Source: Myxococcales bacterium
Lineage (GTDB): Bacteria > Myxococcota_A > Bradymonadia > UBA7976 > UBA1532
Assembly (NCBI GenBank): GCA_002731825.1
Contig: PCCS01000001.1
Coordinates: forward strand, 266,962-330,961
Direction: 5' to 3'
DNA length: 64,000 bases
Shown here: in pieces, positions 8,489-18,143 of the stretch
Numbering within the stretch: the first letter of the stretch is position 1
Layout: every line of letters begins with the position of its first letter
The notes under the pieces: model-generated
The model's database searches: none
Told to the model about the DNA's origin: nothing
What the model saw: only the letters and a program-made list of their open reading frames with translations
Program-made: the position numbers and the translations under genes

Positions 8489-9763
8489 ATGAGTCAATCT
8501 GATGATGGCCGAAAAAATGGCTCAGCAGACATGAGCGATTGGGCTGCGATCAACACCGTTCAACCCACGGAGATAAAGCAAGGCGATGCAAGCACGTCGA
8601 CTGTAAAGGCCCAAACCTATTCGATTCCACAAGATGTACAGTCGATCGATTTTAAACCCACAGGCTATCGCAGCTATACGGGTTTACTTGTGCTTGGTGC
8701 GGTGGTCTTGGTGGGTGGTGGTCTTTATTACGGGTACGAGATGTATCCAACGACAGCTCTCGAAAACCAAAAGCCCGTTCTGCTATCATCGACCCAAAAA
8801 CTAGACCGACCTGTAGACACAAAGTCGCGTCAAGTGATTGAACGCACAATAGAGTTTACAAGTCAGCCTCCTGGCGCTCGGGTTATATTGAATGGAAACC
8901 CCCTGCCTGAGGTGACCCCAACACAGGCAAAAGTGTCATCTGATATCGGCGGACAAGTTCGGTTTTCTCTGTCTGGCTACGCTGACACGTTTGCATCCTT
9001 TCGAGACAGTGAGACAAAAATCGATGGCATCCTCAAGCAGACCGAACACAAAGCCCTTGAACTTCAGGTGGAGAGTCGCCCGCTCGGTGCTCGCATATTC
9101 ATTGACGGCATTGCCTTAGGCGAGAGTCCTCTCAAAACGAAGATAGAGCGCCATGCGCAAGTTGCTCTTAAGTTGGAGGCTAAAGGACATTATCCACATG
9201 TCATCATTGTACCCATCGGCGACCGTGATGCCCTAAACATCGGCGAGACCTTGTTAGCGGGTGTCACCCCCCGGACTCAAGGCAATATAAGCGTTGTGAC
9301 CCAGCCTGAAAATGCGATGATCGAGCGCAAAAACTTGGAGGGCTTGTGGCTTAAAGCGGGTCGGAGTGGGTTCGAAGGAATTAAACTGGTGCAAAACATC
9401 GGTATGCCCATTTCATTTAGAGCGAGCGCGGACGGATATGAAACCAAAGTCTTTACTCTCGATGTAGACGCGCCTTTCTATACCGTCAACTTGGTCCTCA
9501 ATGAACTCAAAGTTGAGAGGGGCGACCTTCAACTCAATGGGGCAAAAACCCTCATGGTGTTCTTAGACAGCGAAGAACTTGATGCGTTGCCACAACTGGC
9601 CAAACAGAGAAAGGCGGGTTTACATAACATCGTTGTCGTTGACCCGAAGACCCGTAAGCGTCTGAAGACCAAGGTGGCTGTCATCGCTAATCAAATGACC
9701 ACGTATCAATTGAGCAGCGATGAATCAGGCATTACGCTTCAGCAAGAGCCCGACGGGCGATGA
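8489..9763 (+). CDS. Single-pass membrane protein with PEGA-like domains
   Basis: The start is ATG 8489, with AGGAG upstream; the open frame runs earlier but without a ribosome site. The 424-residue product has a polar 60-residue N-terminus, one membrane segment at about 63-83 (LLVLGAVVLVGGGLYYG), and an extracytoplasmic part. That part holds two PEGA-like units, near 110-165 (SQPPGARVILNG) and 170-230 (SRPLGARIFIDG). PEGA domains are small beta modules of surface-layer and envelope proteins, often associated with S/T kinase signalling in myxobacteria. The rest, to residue 424, is beta-rich and unassigned. The gene is divergent from cinA and monocistronic by appearance. Confidence 0.75.
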   Translation: MSQSDDGRKNGSADMSDWAAINTVQPTEIKQGDASTSTVKAQTYSIPQDVQSIDFKPTGYRSYTGLLVLGAVVLVGGGLYYGYEMYPTTALENQKPVLLSSTQKLDRPVDTKSRQVIERTIEFTSQPPGARVILNGNPLPEVTPTQAKVSSDIGGQVRFSLSGYADTFASFRDSETKIDGILKQTEHKALELQVESRPLGARIFIDGIALGESPLKTKIERHAQVALKLEAKGHYPHVIIVPIGDRDALNIGETLLAGVTPRTQGNISVVTQPENAMIERKNLEGLWLKAGRSGFEGIKLVQNIGMPISFRASADGYETKVFTLDVDAPFYTVNLVLNELKVERGDLQLNGAKTLMVFLDSEELDALPQLAKQRKAGLHNIVVVDPKTRKRLKTKVAVIANQMTTYQLSSDESGITLQQEPDGR

Positions 9764-9781
9764 CACCGGTTTGACCCGGCT

Positions 9782-11512
9782 TTAAAGGCCACCTTTGACG
9801 CGAGTGAAAACGGCCATTCCATCTTTGAGTAAGGTTGTTGGGATATCGATGAGGAAGTTGAGTTTGTTGCCTTCAGCACCCAAGACAAAGCCAAGCCCCC
9901 CTTGAGCCTCGAGGCCCGTCAGGGTCGCAGCAAAGGGATTCATCCCGCCTAAACTCACCCGCTGCATCAACTTTACAGGGGATACAAACGCGTACATAAA
10001 GGCCTTGGCTACCCCTTTCTTGGTCAGTCGTTTCACGTCGACCGTCTTGGTAAATCCCTCATTTGCACCGTTCATCGCCCGCTCAAGCTCTGGTTTGGCA
10101 GCCGCGCCATATGCGACAATGCTCTTGCCTTTGGTGATCACGGTGTGGGTCTCGTTGAAGGCCGATAGCATAGCCATCATCGGGTTTGCGTTTGCCTGGA
10201 CTGTCTTTTGGACAGTCACGGGTGCATCACCGATTTTATACTCACTGAAGTTAGATGTGATACCCAACTCGGCATTTGCAGTCAGTGCAGCCATTGCCTT
10301 GACGCTTTTTGTGTATGCGGCTCTTGCAACGCTCGCATCCTTAATCCCTGTGATGACACTGGGCAACAGACCGTTCGAGCCAGGATAAGGGTGAACGATG
10401 GCCAGAAAATGGCCGGTCATTTGCTTGAGCATCGCTCGACCACTCTCTTCGACCTCTTTGGCTATAGCCGCATCGACTTTGGCGACCGACTTCAACGCAT
10501 TCATTGCAAAATTGAGCACCGTTTCCTGCAACTTATTTGGTTCCGCACTGGCGGCAAAAGCGACAGAGCCGAACGCCACTGTGTCCATCGGCGCTGTTTT
10601 CAAAAGCGTGTGCTCGGCGCCTTTTAACTTTGCCCAAGATGTGCCCAAACGTGTCCCGTCTTTAGCGGAAAAGAGGAAATTAAGACCAAGGCCGGACGGG
10701 TCTGCGCTCAAAATAAATTCGGCACTGGCGAGTTGCTTCATCAACGTCGGAATCGACTCCAAAACATCCGTGAAGAAGCCGACTGAGGCGGCTGCCGGTG
10801 AGTTTGCCAAGTCCGTCTCAGACTTCGCCTTGGCCTGAGCCAGAGCGTTATCGATCTCCTTTTGTTCGGCACGATAGACGTTGTCTAGGCTTACAAAAAC
10901 GCTACCGGCCTTTTTAAACCGATGACCCGCGAGACGGCTCAGGAACGCTTTGTGGGTCGGAAAGAGGTCCGGGTGGCGTGTCAAAACAGCATGTTGACCA
11001 ATGAAATTCACAAAGACCGGTGTTTTGGCCCCTGCCCACTTTAAGTAAGAGTAGGCATTGCCCGCGTCGTTTTGCTTTTGGTTGTTCTTCGGCAGTGATT
11101 GGACGAATTGGTCCTTGCTTGTCATGCCGACGAGTGTTGCTGATGGGTCTCGTCCGTAGGTTTTCCGTTCGAAGAGCGCAAAGCCAATGGACTTGGATAG
11201 GTCGATCCCCGCTGGGCTCATCAGGCGGAATTCATTTTGTATCAATGGAGGTGCCACCATCGTTGCGTCGGGCATTCCAGGCTGCACAGTGTTTGCAATC
11301 GCTGAAAGAGATTTAAGCGTGTCGTTTGGTGCTGTGATCCCAGCATAAACCAAGAGTGACTCAGGTACGGTCAAGTCTGCTTTTTTGAGTTCTTTCCCAG
11401 TGGAGGCGGTGCTGCTCGCCTTTTTGGGTGCGGTTGTCTCACACCCCCCAAGCATCGTAAGCGCGCACAGAAGAACAGAAAAAGCCGAGCGGCGAATATG
11501 AGCAGTCTTCAT
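9782..11512 (-). CDS. Predicted lipoprotein of unknown function
   Basis: ATG 11512 gives MKTAHIRRSAFSVLLCALTMLGGCE, a clear lipoprotein signal with lipobox LGGC; an earlier in-frame start at 11533 only adds 7 residues. The mature protein (about 550 residues) is Ala/Lys-rich and alternates helices and strands. It has a repeated-looking layout (TVAFGSVAFAASAEP..., VTGIKDASVARAAY...) and ends with a hydrophobic Gly-rich stretch before FTRVKGGL. It resembles large periplasmic lipoproteins of unknown function in this lineage. It is convergent with the PEGA gene and divergent from ompA. Confidence 0.7.
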   Translation of the reverse strand: MKTAHIRRSAFSVLLCALTMLGGCETTAPKKASSTASTGKELKKADLTVPESLLVYAGITAPNDTLKSLSAIANTVQPGMPDATMVAPPLIQNEFRLMSPAGIDLSKSIGFALFERKTYGRDPSATLVGMTSKDQFVQSLPKNNQKQNDAGNAYSYLKWAGAKTPVFVNFIGQHAVLTRHPDLFPTHKAFLSRLAGHRFKKAGSVFVSLDNVYRAEQKEIDNALAQAKAKSETDLANSPAAASVGFFTDVLESIPTLMKQLASAEFILSADPSGLGLNFLFSAKDGTRLGTSWAKLKGAEHTLLKTAPMDTVAFGSVAFAASAEPNKLQETVLNFAMNALKSVAKVDAAIAKEVEESGRAMLKQMTGHFLAIVHPYPGSNGLLPSVITGIKDASVARAAYTKSVKAMAALTANAELGITSNFSEYKIGDAPVTVQKTVQANANPMMAMLSAFNETHTVITKGKSIVAYGAAAKPELERAMNGANEGFTKTVDVKRLTKKGVAKAFMYAFVSPVKLMQRVSLGGMNPFAATLTGLEAQGGLGFVLGAEGNKLNFLIDIPTTLLKDGMAVFTRVKGGL

Positions 11513-11763
11513 AGGGACACATCCTTTTGACACGAATCAATTATGCTCCACAGTGCTGGGAGCTACAGTCGCAGACAATACGGCTGTCGGAAAATTCATG
11601 TCAATGGGCTCATCAATAAATTCGAGCCCGCTGATTGAGTTCAAACGCTCCCGACTGAACGGCGGCCCCAGACGCCCACGATCATTGACAGCGAAGCACC
11701 AGGCTGCTATCGAGCGCCGTTGCTATCAAGATACTCTCGACGTCTTTATAGGGGAGCTTTGAC

Positions 11764-13143
11764 ATGCGTTCATTATACGTCTCCATTCTGATTACCGCTT
11801 TTTTAAGCACTGCTCACAGCCAGGTGAGGCCGCTTGGTTTTGAAGTCGGCGCGAACGCAGGCGTGTGGGAAGGGGACTCGGTCTACGAGTCCGGTCCAAT
11901 GTTTGGTGGTCAGCTCCGATACAATCTGACCCATCTATTCGGACTAGAGGCCAGTTACCATACGGTTCTGTCTCGGGCACTGGAGAGAGAGCAAGCCGCA
12001 ATCAGTGAACCCCGTGACGCCAACCTAGGTTTGATCGGCCTTGATGCTGTGATTCACCTGAGAGATGGGCGGTTTGTGCCATTCATCGTCGCAGGGCTCG
12101 CTGGCATCATCGATGATGAAAGCTACATCGGCAGCAATGCCGGCGCAGGTGCGGTGTACTACATTAACGACCGGGTCGGCGCACGACTTGATATTCGAGG
12201 CTGGTTCTCAGGTGATGCGCCATCGACGGATCGATTCCACCATATCGGTGCATCAGCGGGTGTCTTTGTCCGGTTTCTTGGTAATGACGACCGAGATGGC
12301 GATGGCATCAAGGATGCGGACGACAAATGTCTGTACAAGCCCGAAGACCGTGATGAGTTCGAAGATACTGACGGGTGCCCTGACCTCGATAACGACAAGG
12401 ATAAGATCCTCGATGTGGACGATAAATGTCCCTTGAAGCCGGAAGACATGGATGGCGATGCTGATGAAGACGGTTGTCCCGAAGAGACCATTGTCAAGCC
12501 GGTTGTCGTGGATACGGACAAAGATGGCATTCCCGATGATAAAGACCTCTGTCCAAAGCAACCGGAACTCAAAAATGGCATAGAAGACGAAGACGGCTGC
12601 CCAGAGAAAAAGGTGATTATCACAAAGGATAAGATCGTGATTAAGGAGCGGGTTTTCTTCGAACTCGACAAAGCGGTCATTAAGGAAGAAAGCTACGGTG
12701 TTCTCAACGCAGTCGCATCCGTCATGACTAAGTATGCCTTCGTCGAACTTGTAGAGATCCAGGGCCATACCGATAATCGGGGCACCGACGAGTATAATGA
12801 GACCCTGTCTCAGACGCGTGCAGATGCCGTTCGGACTTTCTTGATCGAGACAGGCGGTGTGTCTGCAGACCGCTTGACCGCAAAGGGGTACGGTAAGTCA
12901 AAGCCCGTTGCTGAGGGTGATACCGAAGAGGCGTATGCCAAGAACCGCCGAGTTGAGTTTGTCATCACTAAGCAAGCCGAACAGGCGCCTGAGGTCAAGT
13001 ATGTGCCGATGGGACCGAATGCGACCAAAAAGACGAAAGAGACGCCGGCTGACACACCTGTAAAATCAACTCAGGAGGCGGATTCGACGCCAGCTGAAAA
13101 AGTCAAAACCGATGAGTCAGGCGCTGAAGTCCAAGGCAAGTAA
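11764..13143 (+). CDS. OmpA-family protein with beta-barrel, TSP3-like repeats and peptidoglycan-binding domain
   Basis: The start ATG 11764 is preceded by GGGGAG at 7 nt. Residues 1-20 are a signal peptide (ending AHSQ). An eight-strand-type outer-membrane barrel follows, to about residue 170. Residues 173-285 carry calcium-binding thrombospondin type-3-like repeats (DRDGDGIKDADDKC, DLDNDKDKILDVDDKC, DTDKDGIPDDKDLC). The OmpA C-terminal domain at about 290-405 contains the peptidoglycan contacts in VELVEIQGHTDNRG, LSQTRADAVR and NRRVEFVI. A Lys/Thr/Glu-rich tail closes the protein. It should tether outer membrane to peptidoglycan, with calcium stiffening the linker. Confidence 0.93.
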   Translation: MRSLYVSILITAFLSTAHSQVRPLGFEVGANAGVWEGDSVYESGPMFGGQLRYNLTHLFGLEASYHTVLSRALEREQAAISEPRDANLGLIGLDAVIHLRDGRFVPFIVAGLAGIIDDESYIGSNAGAGAVYYINDRVGARLDIRGWFSGDAPSTDRFHHIGASAGVFVRFLGNDDRDGDGIKDADDKCLYKPEDRDEFEDTDGCPDLDNDKDKILDVDDKCPLKPEDMDGDADEDGCPEETIVKPVVVDTDKDGIPDDKDLCPKQPELKNGIEDEDGCPEKKVIITKDKIVIKERVFFELDKAVIKEESYGVLNAVASVMTKYAFVELVEIQGHTDNRGTDEYNETLSQTRADAVRTFLIETGGVSADRLTAKGYGKSKPVAEGDTEEAYAKNRRVEFVITKQAEQAPEVKYVPMGPNATKKTKETPADTPVKSTQEADSTPAEKVKTDESGAEVQGK

Positions 13144-13144
13144 G

Positions 13145-13161
13145 GGCTCTAAATCTGAGCC
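13145..13161 (+). terminator. Weak hairpin after the OmpA gene
   Basis: Right after the stop codon, GGCTC and GAGCC can pair across a 7-nt loop. No immediate T-run follows (T-rich sequence starts about 25 nt later), so termination here is only possible. Confidence 0.25.
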
Positions 13162-13268
13162 GCCTCAAGGTCCAGCCGTAACAATTTCGTTTGTTTTTCT
13201 GACTCAGACGCACATCGGTTATATAGTCAGCACTCGCTTGAACAACTTGAATTGATTGGGCCTGTAGC

Positions 13269-15533
13269 TTGAAGAAAGCCTTTGTCGGGATTGTTACTCT
13301 ACTCGTTGCATGTGTTGCGACCGGGTTTATTCTCCTCGACCAGATTGCTGACTATTTAATTCGTGAGAAATTGCCGTCCATCGAGACGAGAGTCGGTCAG
13401 GCTATCGACTACGAAACTGTCGAAATTGTTGATTTAAAAACCGTTGTTTTAGGGTCCGTCACCGTCGGGAAAATCGAGTCAGCTCTCGTACAAATCAAGC
13501 GTATCGAAGTCGACCTGGACGATGGCGTCTATAGCCAATTTAAAGCCGTTCCCAAGGAAGTTCGAATTTACGAGCCTGATGTTCAGCTCAAAACTGACGG
13601 CTCATTCCGCGGGATTGCCAGAGCGCTCAAAGACCTCGTACCCGCAGGCAAATCGGATGGTGAGACTTTTGCCCCGACTGGTACTAAAGCGCGTAAGCTC
13701 CCCTCACTTATCGTCGTTGATGGTTCCTTTAAAGACTCATCAAATCGGGTTCAGATCCAATCGGCGACAGGCACTTTCGAAGGACTCAAGTTTACAGGCT
13801 CATTTGTATTTGTTCGTCCAGATCAGGGACGCTGCATTCTCATGGGTAATATAAGTGAAGTTCATCTCAAGTGTGACCGTGCATACCAACATGACATTAG
13901 CATGGGTTTTCAAGTGCAGGTGCCAGAGGTCAAAATACGACTCAAGCCATCGATTGCTCTTCAATTACGGGGCCTAGAATTATCCCGGGATGAGACCTTC
14001 AACGATGTTTTCAGTTTATTGGCTGGGTTAAAAGCCGATTTCGATTTGGATTGGTCGGAGAGTGCGACGCAACTGCCTATAAAGATCGCCTTGCAATTTC
14101 CTTGGGGGGGGCGGGTCACAGGAACAGGTCATTTAGGTCTCGGGCGAGATCGGTTTCAGCCGCGGACTCTTGAGTTCGCGGCCAATGTAAGTGAGCTGCC
14201 CCTCGCTAGACTCAGCTCACATATTCAAAGTGGACGTCTGTCAGGACAATACCAGGTCAACGTCGATCTCCTTGAGCGTGTGCTTAACATCACAGCGGAT
14301 GGGCGTCTTGACGAATTTTGGTTATTCCATAAGGCGCTGAGTGAAAAACCCGTCGGTGGGGTCCCCCTCAGCTTTTCAGGCCAATTGGATGCGGAGATTG
14401 GCCAGCTAGAGAAACCTGGGTTCGGTCTGCGATTGTCCAATGCCCACTTTAAAGTCGGTCAATTAGTTACAAATATCAAAGCGGAAGTCGGTAGCGTCGA
14501 TGGCAGCCTAGAGACCACAAAAATGCAATTGGCCTTGGAGAGTCCAATGGTGCAAGCGACGGTTCTCAATGAGGCGTTGCCAAAGGGCCTTTTACCCCGA
14601 TTAGAACCCATCACTGCGACGGGGATGTTGGGCTTAAAAGCAGGTCTGTTCATCGACTTTTCAAATTTTGACGCAACCCGTCTAAAAATTGAAATGCCTC
14701 GCAAACATTTCCGGATCAAAAGGATCAACCCCGACATTATGCGCAAACTTCGATCTTTACGAAGCTCGTTTAAGCTGGAACATACATTGAAGACGAAGAC
14801 GGGAATCGAAGTAAAACAAACCAGACGAGTCGGTCCAAATACCAAAAATTGGGTCAAGATTGACACTGTTCCGAGTGTCTTGCCAGAAGCCATTCGCATC
14901 CAGGAAGATGGCGGCTTCTTTAGCCACAAAGGGATCAGTGAATTTCACATTCGAGGCTCCTTGATTTCGAATCTCAAAGCGGGTCGCTTTAGGCGGGGTG
15001 GTTCGACCATTACAATGCAGCTTGCAAGAAATCTATTTCTCACAAAGAGCAAGACCTTGTCGCGCAAATTTCAAGAGATCATTATGGCCTATATGCTCGA
15101 TGGCGACGGCGTCTATTGCACTAAGTTTCAGATTCTTGAACTGTACATCAACATCGTCGAACTCGGCCCTGATATTTACGGAATCAAGGAAGCGGCCAGG
15201 CATTATTTCGATAAAGAACCGGCCGCCCTCAGCCCGGTAGAAATCGCCTGGATTGTCCGTCTTCTGCCTGGCCCGCGACTGTATTATCGGTCCTTCAGAC
15301 GCGGTCAGTTGAGCTACAGTCGGGTAAAGAAGATAAACTCGCTCTTAGCGCGTCTCGTAAAGAAAGACCTCATTGCACCAGAGCAGGGGACGCCCATTGG
15401 TGCCAAGACTCTCTGGCCCAACGGTAATCAGGGTCGGGCTAAGTCGACCATCGATGGCATTCCGAGCTGGTCGGTCAAAAAAGCAGAGAAAGCGCCACGA
15501 GACCGCCCTAAGACGGATGCTCTAACGCCTTAG
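13269..15533 (+). CDS. AsmA-like protein fused to a GT51 peptidoglycan glycosyltransferase
   Basis: GT51 enzymes polymerise lipid II into glycan strands on the outer face of the inner membrane. This 754-residue protein starts at TTG 13269 with one membrane anchor (residues 4-24). About 480 residues of AsmA/DUF3971-like beta-rich sequence follow, with paired DGSF and SGQYQVNVDLL-type strands. The C-terminal GT51 domain is at about 530-700. Catalytic Glu546 lies in the EDGGFFSHKG motif; RGGSTITMQLARNLFL, LSRKFQEI and ILELYINIVELG match GT51 motifs 2-4. No transpeptidase domain follows. The AsmA-like front end on a transglycosylase is unusual. A G8 run (14104-14111) lies in frame. Confidence 0.85.
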   Translation: MKKAFVGIVTLLVACVATGFILLDQIADYLIREKLPSIETRVGQAIDYETVEIVDLKTVVLGSVTVGKIESALVQIKRIEVDLDDGVYSQFKAVPKEVRIYEPDVQLKTDGSFRGIARALKDLVPAGKSDGETFAPTGTKARKLPSLIVVDGSFKDSSNRVQIQSATGTFEGLKFTGSFVFVRPDQGRCILMGNISEVHLKCDRAYQHDISMGFQVQVPEVKIRLKPSIALQLRGLELSRDETFNDVFSLLAGLKADFDLDWSESATQLPIKIALQFPWGGRVTGTGHLGLGRDRFQPRTLEFAANVSELPLARLSSHIQSGRLSGQYQVNVDLLERVLNITADGRLDEFWLFHKALSEKPVGGVPLSFSGQLDAEIGQLEKPGFGLRLSNAHFKVGQLVTNIKAEVGSVDGSLETTKMQLALESPMVQATVLNEALPKGLLPRLEPITATGMLGLKAGLFIDFSNFDATRLKIEMPRKHFRIKRINPDIMRKLRSLRSSFKLEHTLKTKTGIEVKQTRRVGPNTKNWVKIDTVPSVLPEAIRIQEDGGFFSHKGISEFHIRGSLISNLKAGRFRRGGSTITMQLARNLFLTKSKTLSRKFQEIIMAYMLDGDGVYCTKFQILELYINIVELGPDIYGIKEAARHYFDKEPAALSPVEIAWIVRLLPGPRLYYRSFRRGQLSYSRVKKINSLLARLVKKDLIAPEQGTPIGAKTLWPNGNQGRAKSTIDGIPSWSVKKAEKAPRDRPKTDALTP

Positions 15534-16903
15534 CTGCTCTTGGCGCGCCTCGTGTCCGTTTCGGCCTCGCGTTCGCGCCAACTGTGCTTTATGACGACTG
15601 CCGTCGCGGCATATAGACTGAACATCACCCAGTCCATCCAGCGTTGACTGCCCCGCACAACCAAATGCACGCCGTGAAAGACCAACATGATTTGAAAGAC
15701 ATTGAGGACCCAAAGTTTGCGTTCATTGGTCGGACCTTGACGGTTGAGGTCTTTCATTAAAGTGATGCGATTTGCTCCGAATTGCCGAATCTGACTCAAC
15801 GCAAAAAGAAGAAAGGCAAACAAAGCGGGTAGACCTGCAGACGCGGCTGTTGATAAGTAGAAACTATGGCCACCTCGACCCGCTTCAGCCGTCACATCAA
15901 TGGCTTCATCGAGCTGCGTGAACTGCCCGAAACCGACACCGAAAACAGGATGCTGGGCCACGACCCGAAGGGCGTTTTTTGCCACCGCTCCACGGTTCGT
16001 TACGCTGGTCCCATCAAACGCGAGGCGCTTTTCGATACGCTCGACTCTGTTTTCTGTAATTCGATCCAAGGAAAAAAACGTCAATGCACTGACCGCCGCC
16101 ATAAGAAACATCAAACGTGGTGACCGTCTCAGCCAAAACAAGATGCCGGCAAGGACACCGATATATGTTCCGCGAGAGATGGTTAAGATAATGGCGGCCA
16201 TCATCGTCAACACAGCAGCCGAGATTAAGAGGCGCTTGAGAGCACCTCGTTGACGAAAGTACAGGGCGGCCATTGGGAACAAACCAAACGCAATTTTTGC
16301 ACCGAGCAAATTTGGTTGGTTTTCAAGTCCGCCGATTCGTCCAGTTGCTGCCATTGGCATACTTAATCCGAATACGGCGTGTAAAAATGCGCAGCCGGCG
16401 ATCAGGAGCAAAATGTTTTCGAGTTGTTCAGAGTCTCTGATCAGATCCACGATGGCGAAAAGAGATACAACACAGAAGGCTGAGCGCACGAAGGTTGTGT
16501 ATCCGCGAGCGGGTTCAACCCCGACGAGCATGCTGGCCGCGCACAAGACGAAATAGGCCACTAAGAAATGAGTGCCAATGGGCCACTGGAGATCTTTAAG
16601 CCGAATCAATCGATGTGCGAGCCAAACGGGTAAGAGTGCAAAGGCAGCCAGGTCTCCCATTCCGAGCAGAGCAAAACCGACGGAGACATTAATGCTATCA
16701 AAAGCGGTTCCAATGACGAGCAAGTAGACAGCGATAATTGGTTTGAAAAGCATGCATATGCCAGCAAATATAGCCAGGCCCGCAGCTAATATGAGTAGAG
16801 GAGATAGCGTGACCATGTAGCCAATAATCGGTGCACAGCACATCAGAAGAAATGTGATTAACCATCGCCTACGTTTGATGGGGGATGGGAGAATGTTGGC
16901 CAT
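15530..16903 (-). CDS. O-antigen ligase/polymerase-like membrane protein (Wzy/WaaL family)
   Basis: This 457-residue inner-membrane protein has about ten hydrophobic segments. A large periplasmic loop after residue 250 carries the family's hallmark RGTYIGVLAG and a FGVGFGQFTQLD segment, plus a conserved GGHSFYL region. Such proteins join or polymerise surface polysaccharide from undecaprenyl carriers. The specific substrate cannot be told from sequence, and no other polysaccharide genes adjoin it. The 3' end overlaps the convergent transglycosylase gene by 4 nt (shared TTAG). Confidence 0.8.
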   Translation of the reverse strand: MANILPSPIKRRRWLITFLLMCCAPIIGYMVTLSPLLILAAGLAIFAGICMLFKPIIAVYLLVIGTAFDSINVSVGFALLGMGDLAAFALLPVWLAHRLIRLKDLQWPIGTHFLVAYFVLCAASMLVGVEPARGYTTFVRSAFCVVSLFAIVDLIRDSEQLENILLLIAGCAFLHAVFGLSMPMAATGRIGGLENQPNLLGAKIAFGLFPMAALYFRQRGALKRLLISAAVLTMMAAIILTISRGTYIGVLAGILFWLRRSPRLMFLMAAVSALTFFSLDRITENRVERIEKRLAFDGTSVTNRGAVAKNALRVVAQHPVFGVGFGQFTQLDEAIDVTAEAGRGGHSFYLSTAASAGLPALFAFLLFALSQIRQFGANRITLMKDLNRQGPTNERKLWVLNVFQIMLVFHGVHLVVRGSQRWMDWVMFSLYAATAVVIKHSWREREAETDTRRAKSS

Positions 16904-17066
16904 TTTACGAATACGTTATCCCACTGGCTTTGCTGACGACAGCGCCTAAGCACTTCTAGCCTATTCCGGTTTCAGTATGCAATGTTTGGACGCTGGAAGA
17001 GTTCGATTACCAACACGTCGGCCAATCCTATTCGCGCTCGTCGATGTTCGTGTTATTCATTTGAAC

Positions 17067-18143
17067 ATGAGGGTCTCCCATACCATAAACCGAATCACGA
17101 GCGCTCTTTTGATGCTGTGCTTACTCAGCGCATGTGGCGGTCAGCCAAAGATTAAAGAACGTCTCGGCCAATTTAAGTGGCAGACTGGCTTTGGCGGAGG
17201 ATTCGTCGGCTATTGCAAATCTGGAGAGACACTCTGGCTCATCTCCGTTGATCGGGCTGAAGGTTTTGACTTATCCGCCAACAATGGCCGTCTGAATAAG
17301 GACCAGCTCAGGCACTGGTTCGTCAGACCGAATCAGTCTGATTTGGAGCATTTAGAGTGCCAGTCGAAGGCCATTCGATTGAGCTCAGCTCAAGGACTTT
17401 CAAAGAGGATCTATGGGCAAGAGTCAACACAGGTCGGTTGGGCTCAGGCCAAACCATTGACAGACCGCTCCATGAGTTTCCCTCTCGGGTCGGGTGGTAT
17501 TTTAGAGGTGTCGCGCCAGGGCTGGCTGATCAAGAAAAATAATGTCGTGCTCGATTGGCGGCTTAAAGCCAGCGGCCTTATCGCTGCGACCGTCGATGGA
17601 GATCGGATCTGGGCCATCGGTGATAGAGCCCTTTGGCGAGTCGACTTAAATCGCAGTACAATGGTCTCTATTGCCCTCCCCGGTCAGATCATTAAACGTG
17701 GCCTGTCGGGCCTGTTTATGGATGGGCGTGTTTTGTGGCTTCGAGATAAGAGCAATTCAGCTCAGCCATTGGACATACGTGGGCATTACGCATACCCGCT
17801 CTCGGCCCCAGGCAAAGTTAATCTTGCGTCGGAGGCGGTCAAAATGCCCATTGGGAGTGGTGAATTGAGTTGGATGGGGCCGCAAAACCAGCTTATTTTT
17901 CGGACGAGAGCGACGTCGACCGGACTGATTGAATCAGTGGACCGGCTCCTCATATTGTCGGCAGCGCATGTCATTGCGTCGAGCGGCGAGACTCTTGAAC
18001 TGTGGTACTTGGGGGGAGCGGGACCGATTCGTCACGGTCGCTTTAAAATGCCAGGTAAGACCATTGCCTTATTTAAGCTAGGCAGCCGAATCTTTGCTCT
18101 GGGTCATTCATATGGTGTGATGATGGGCGCTTTCGCCGACTAG
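17067..18143 (+). CDS. Predicted lipoprotein, possible beta-propeller
   Basis: ATG 17067 gives MRVSHTINRITSALLMLCLLSACGG, an ideal lipoprotein signal (lipobox LSAC); the open frame extends 30 codons upstream without a signal-peptide logic. The mature 330 residues contain repeated short strand pairs of the kind GLIAATVDGDRIWAIGDRALWRVDL, suggesting a propeller-like fold. No family is recognised. Its stop overlaps that of the convergent kinase gene (CTAG). Confidence 0.65.
   Translation: MRVSHTINRITSALLMLCLLSACGGQPKIKERLGQFKWQTGFGGGFVGYCKSGETLWLISVDRAEGFDLSANNGRLNKDQLRHWFVRPNQSDLEHLECQSKAIRLSSAQGLSKRIYGQESTQVGWAQAKPLTDRSMSFPLGSGGILEVSRQGWLIKKNNVVLDWRLKASGLIAATVDGDRIWAIGDRALWRVDLNRSTMVSIALPGQIIKRGLSGLFMDGRVLWLRDKSNSAQPLDIRGHYAYPLSAPGKVNLASEAVKMPIGSGELSWMGPQNQLIFRTRATSTGLIESVDRLLILSAAHVIASSGETLELWYLGGAGPIRHGRFKMPGKTIALFKLGSRIFALGHSYGVMMGAFAD

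Noticed and set aside
9764-9781. CCGG-TTTGAC-CCGG between convergent genes as a terminator
   Set aside because: Only a 4-bp stem, so no better than chance.
12159-12768. Open frames antisense to the OmpA TSP3 repeats
   Set aside because: Low-complexity mirror of Asp-rich codons; the sense strand has full OmpA motifs.
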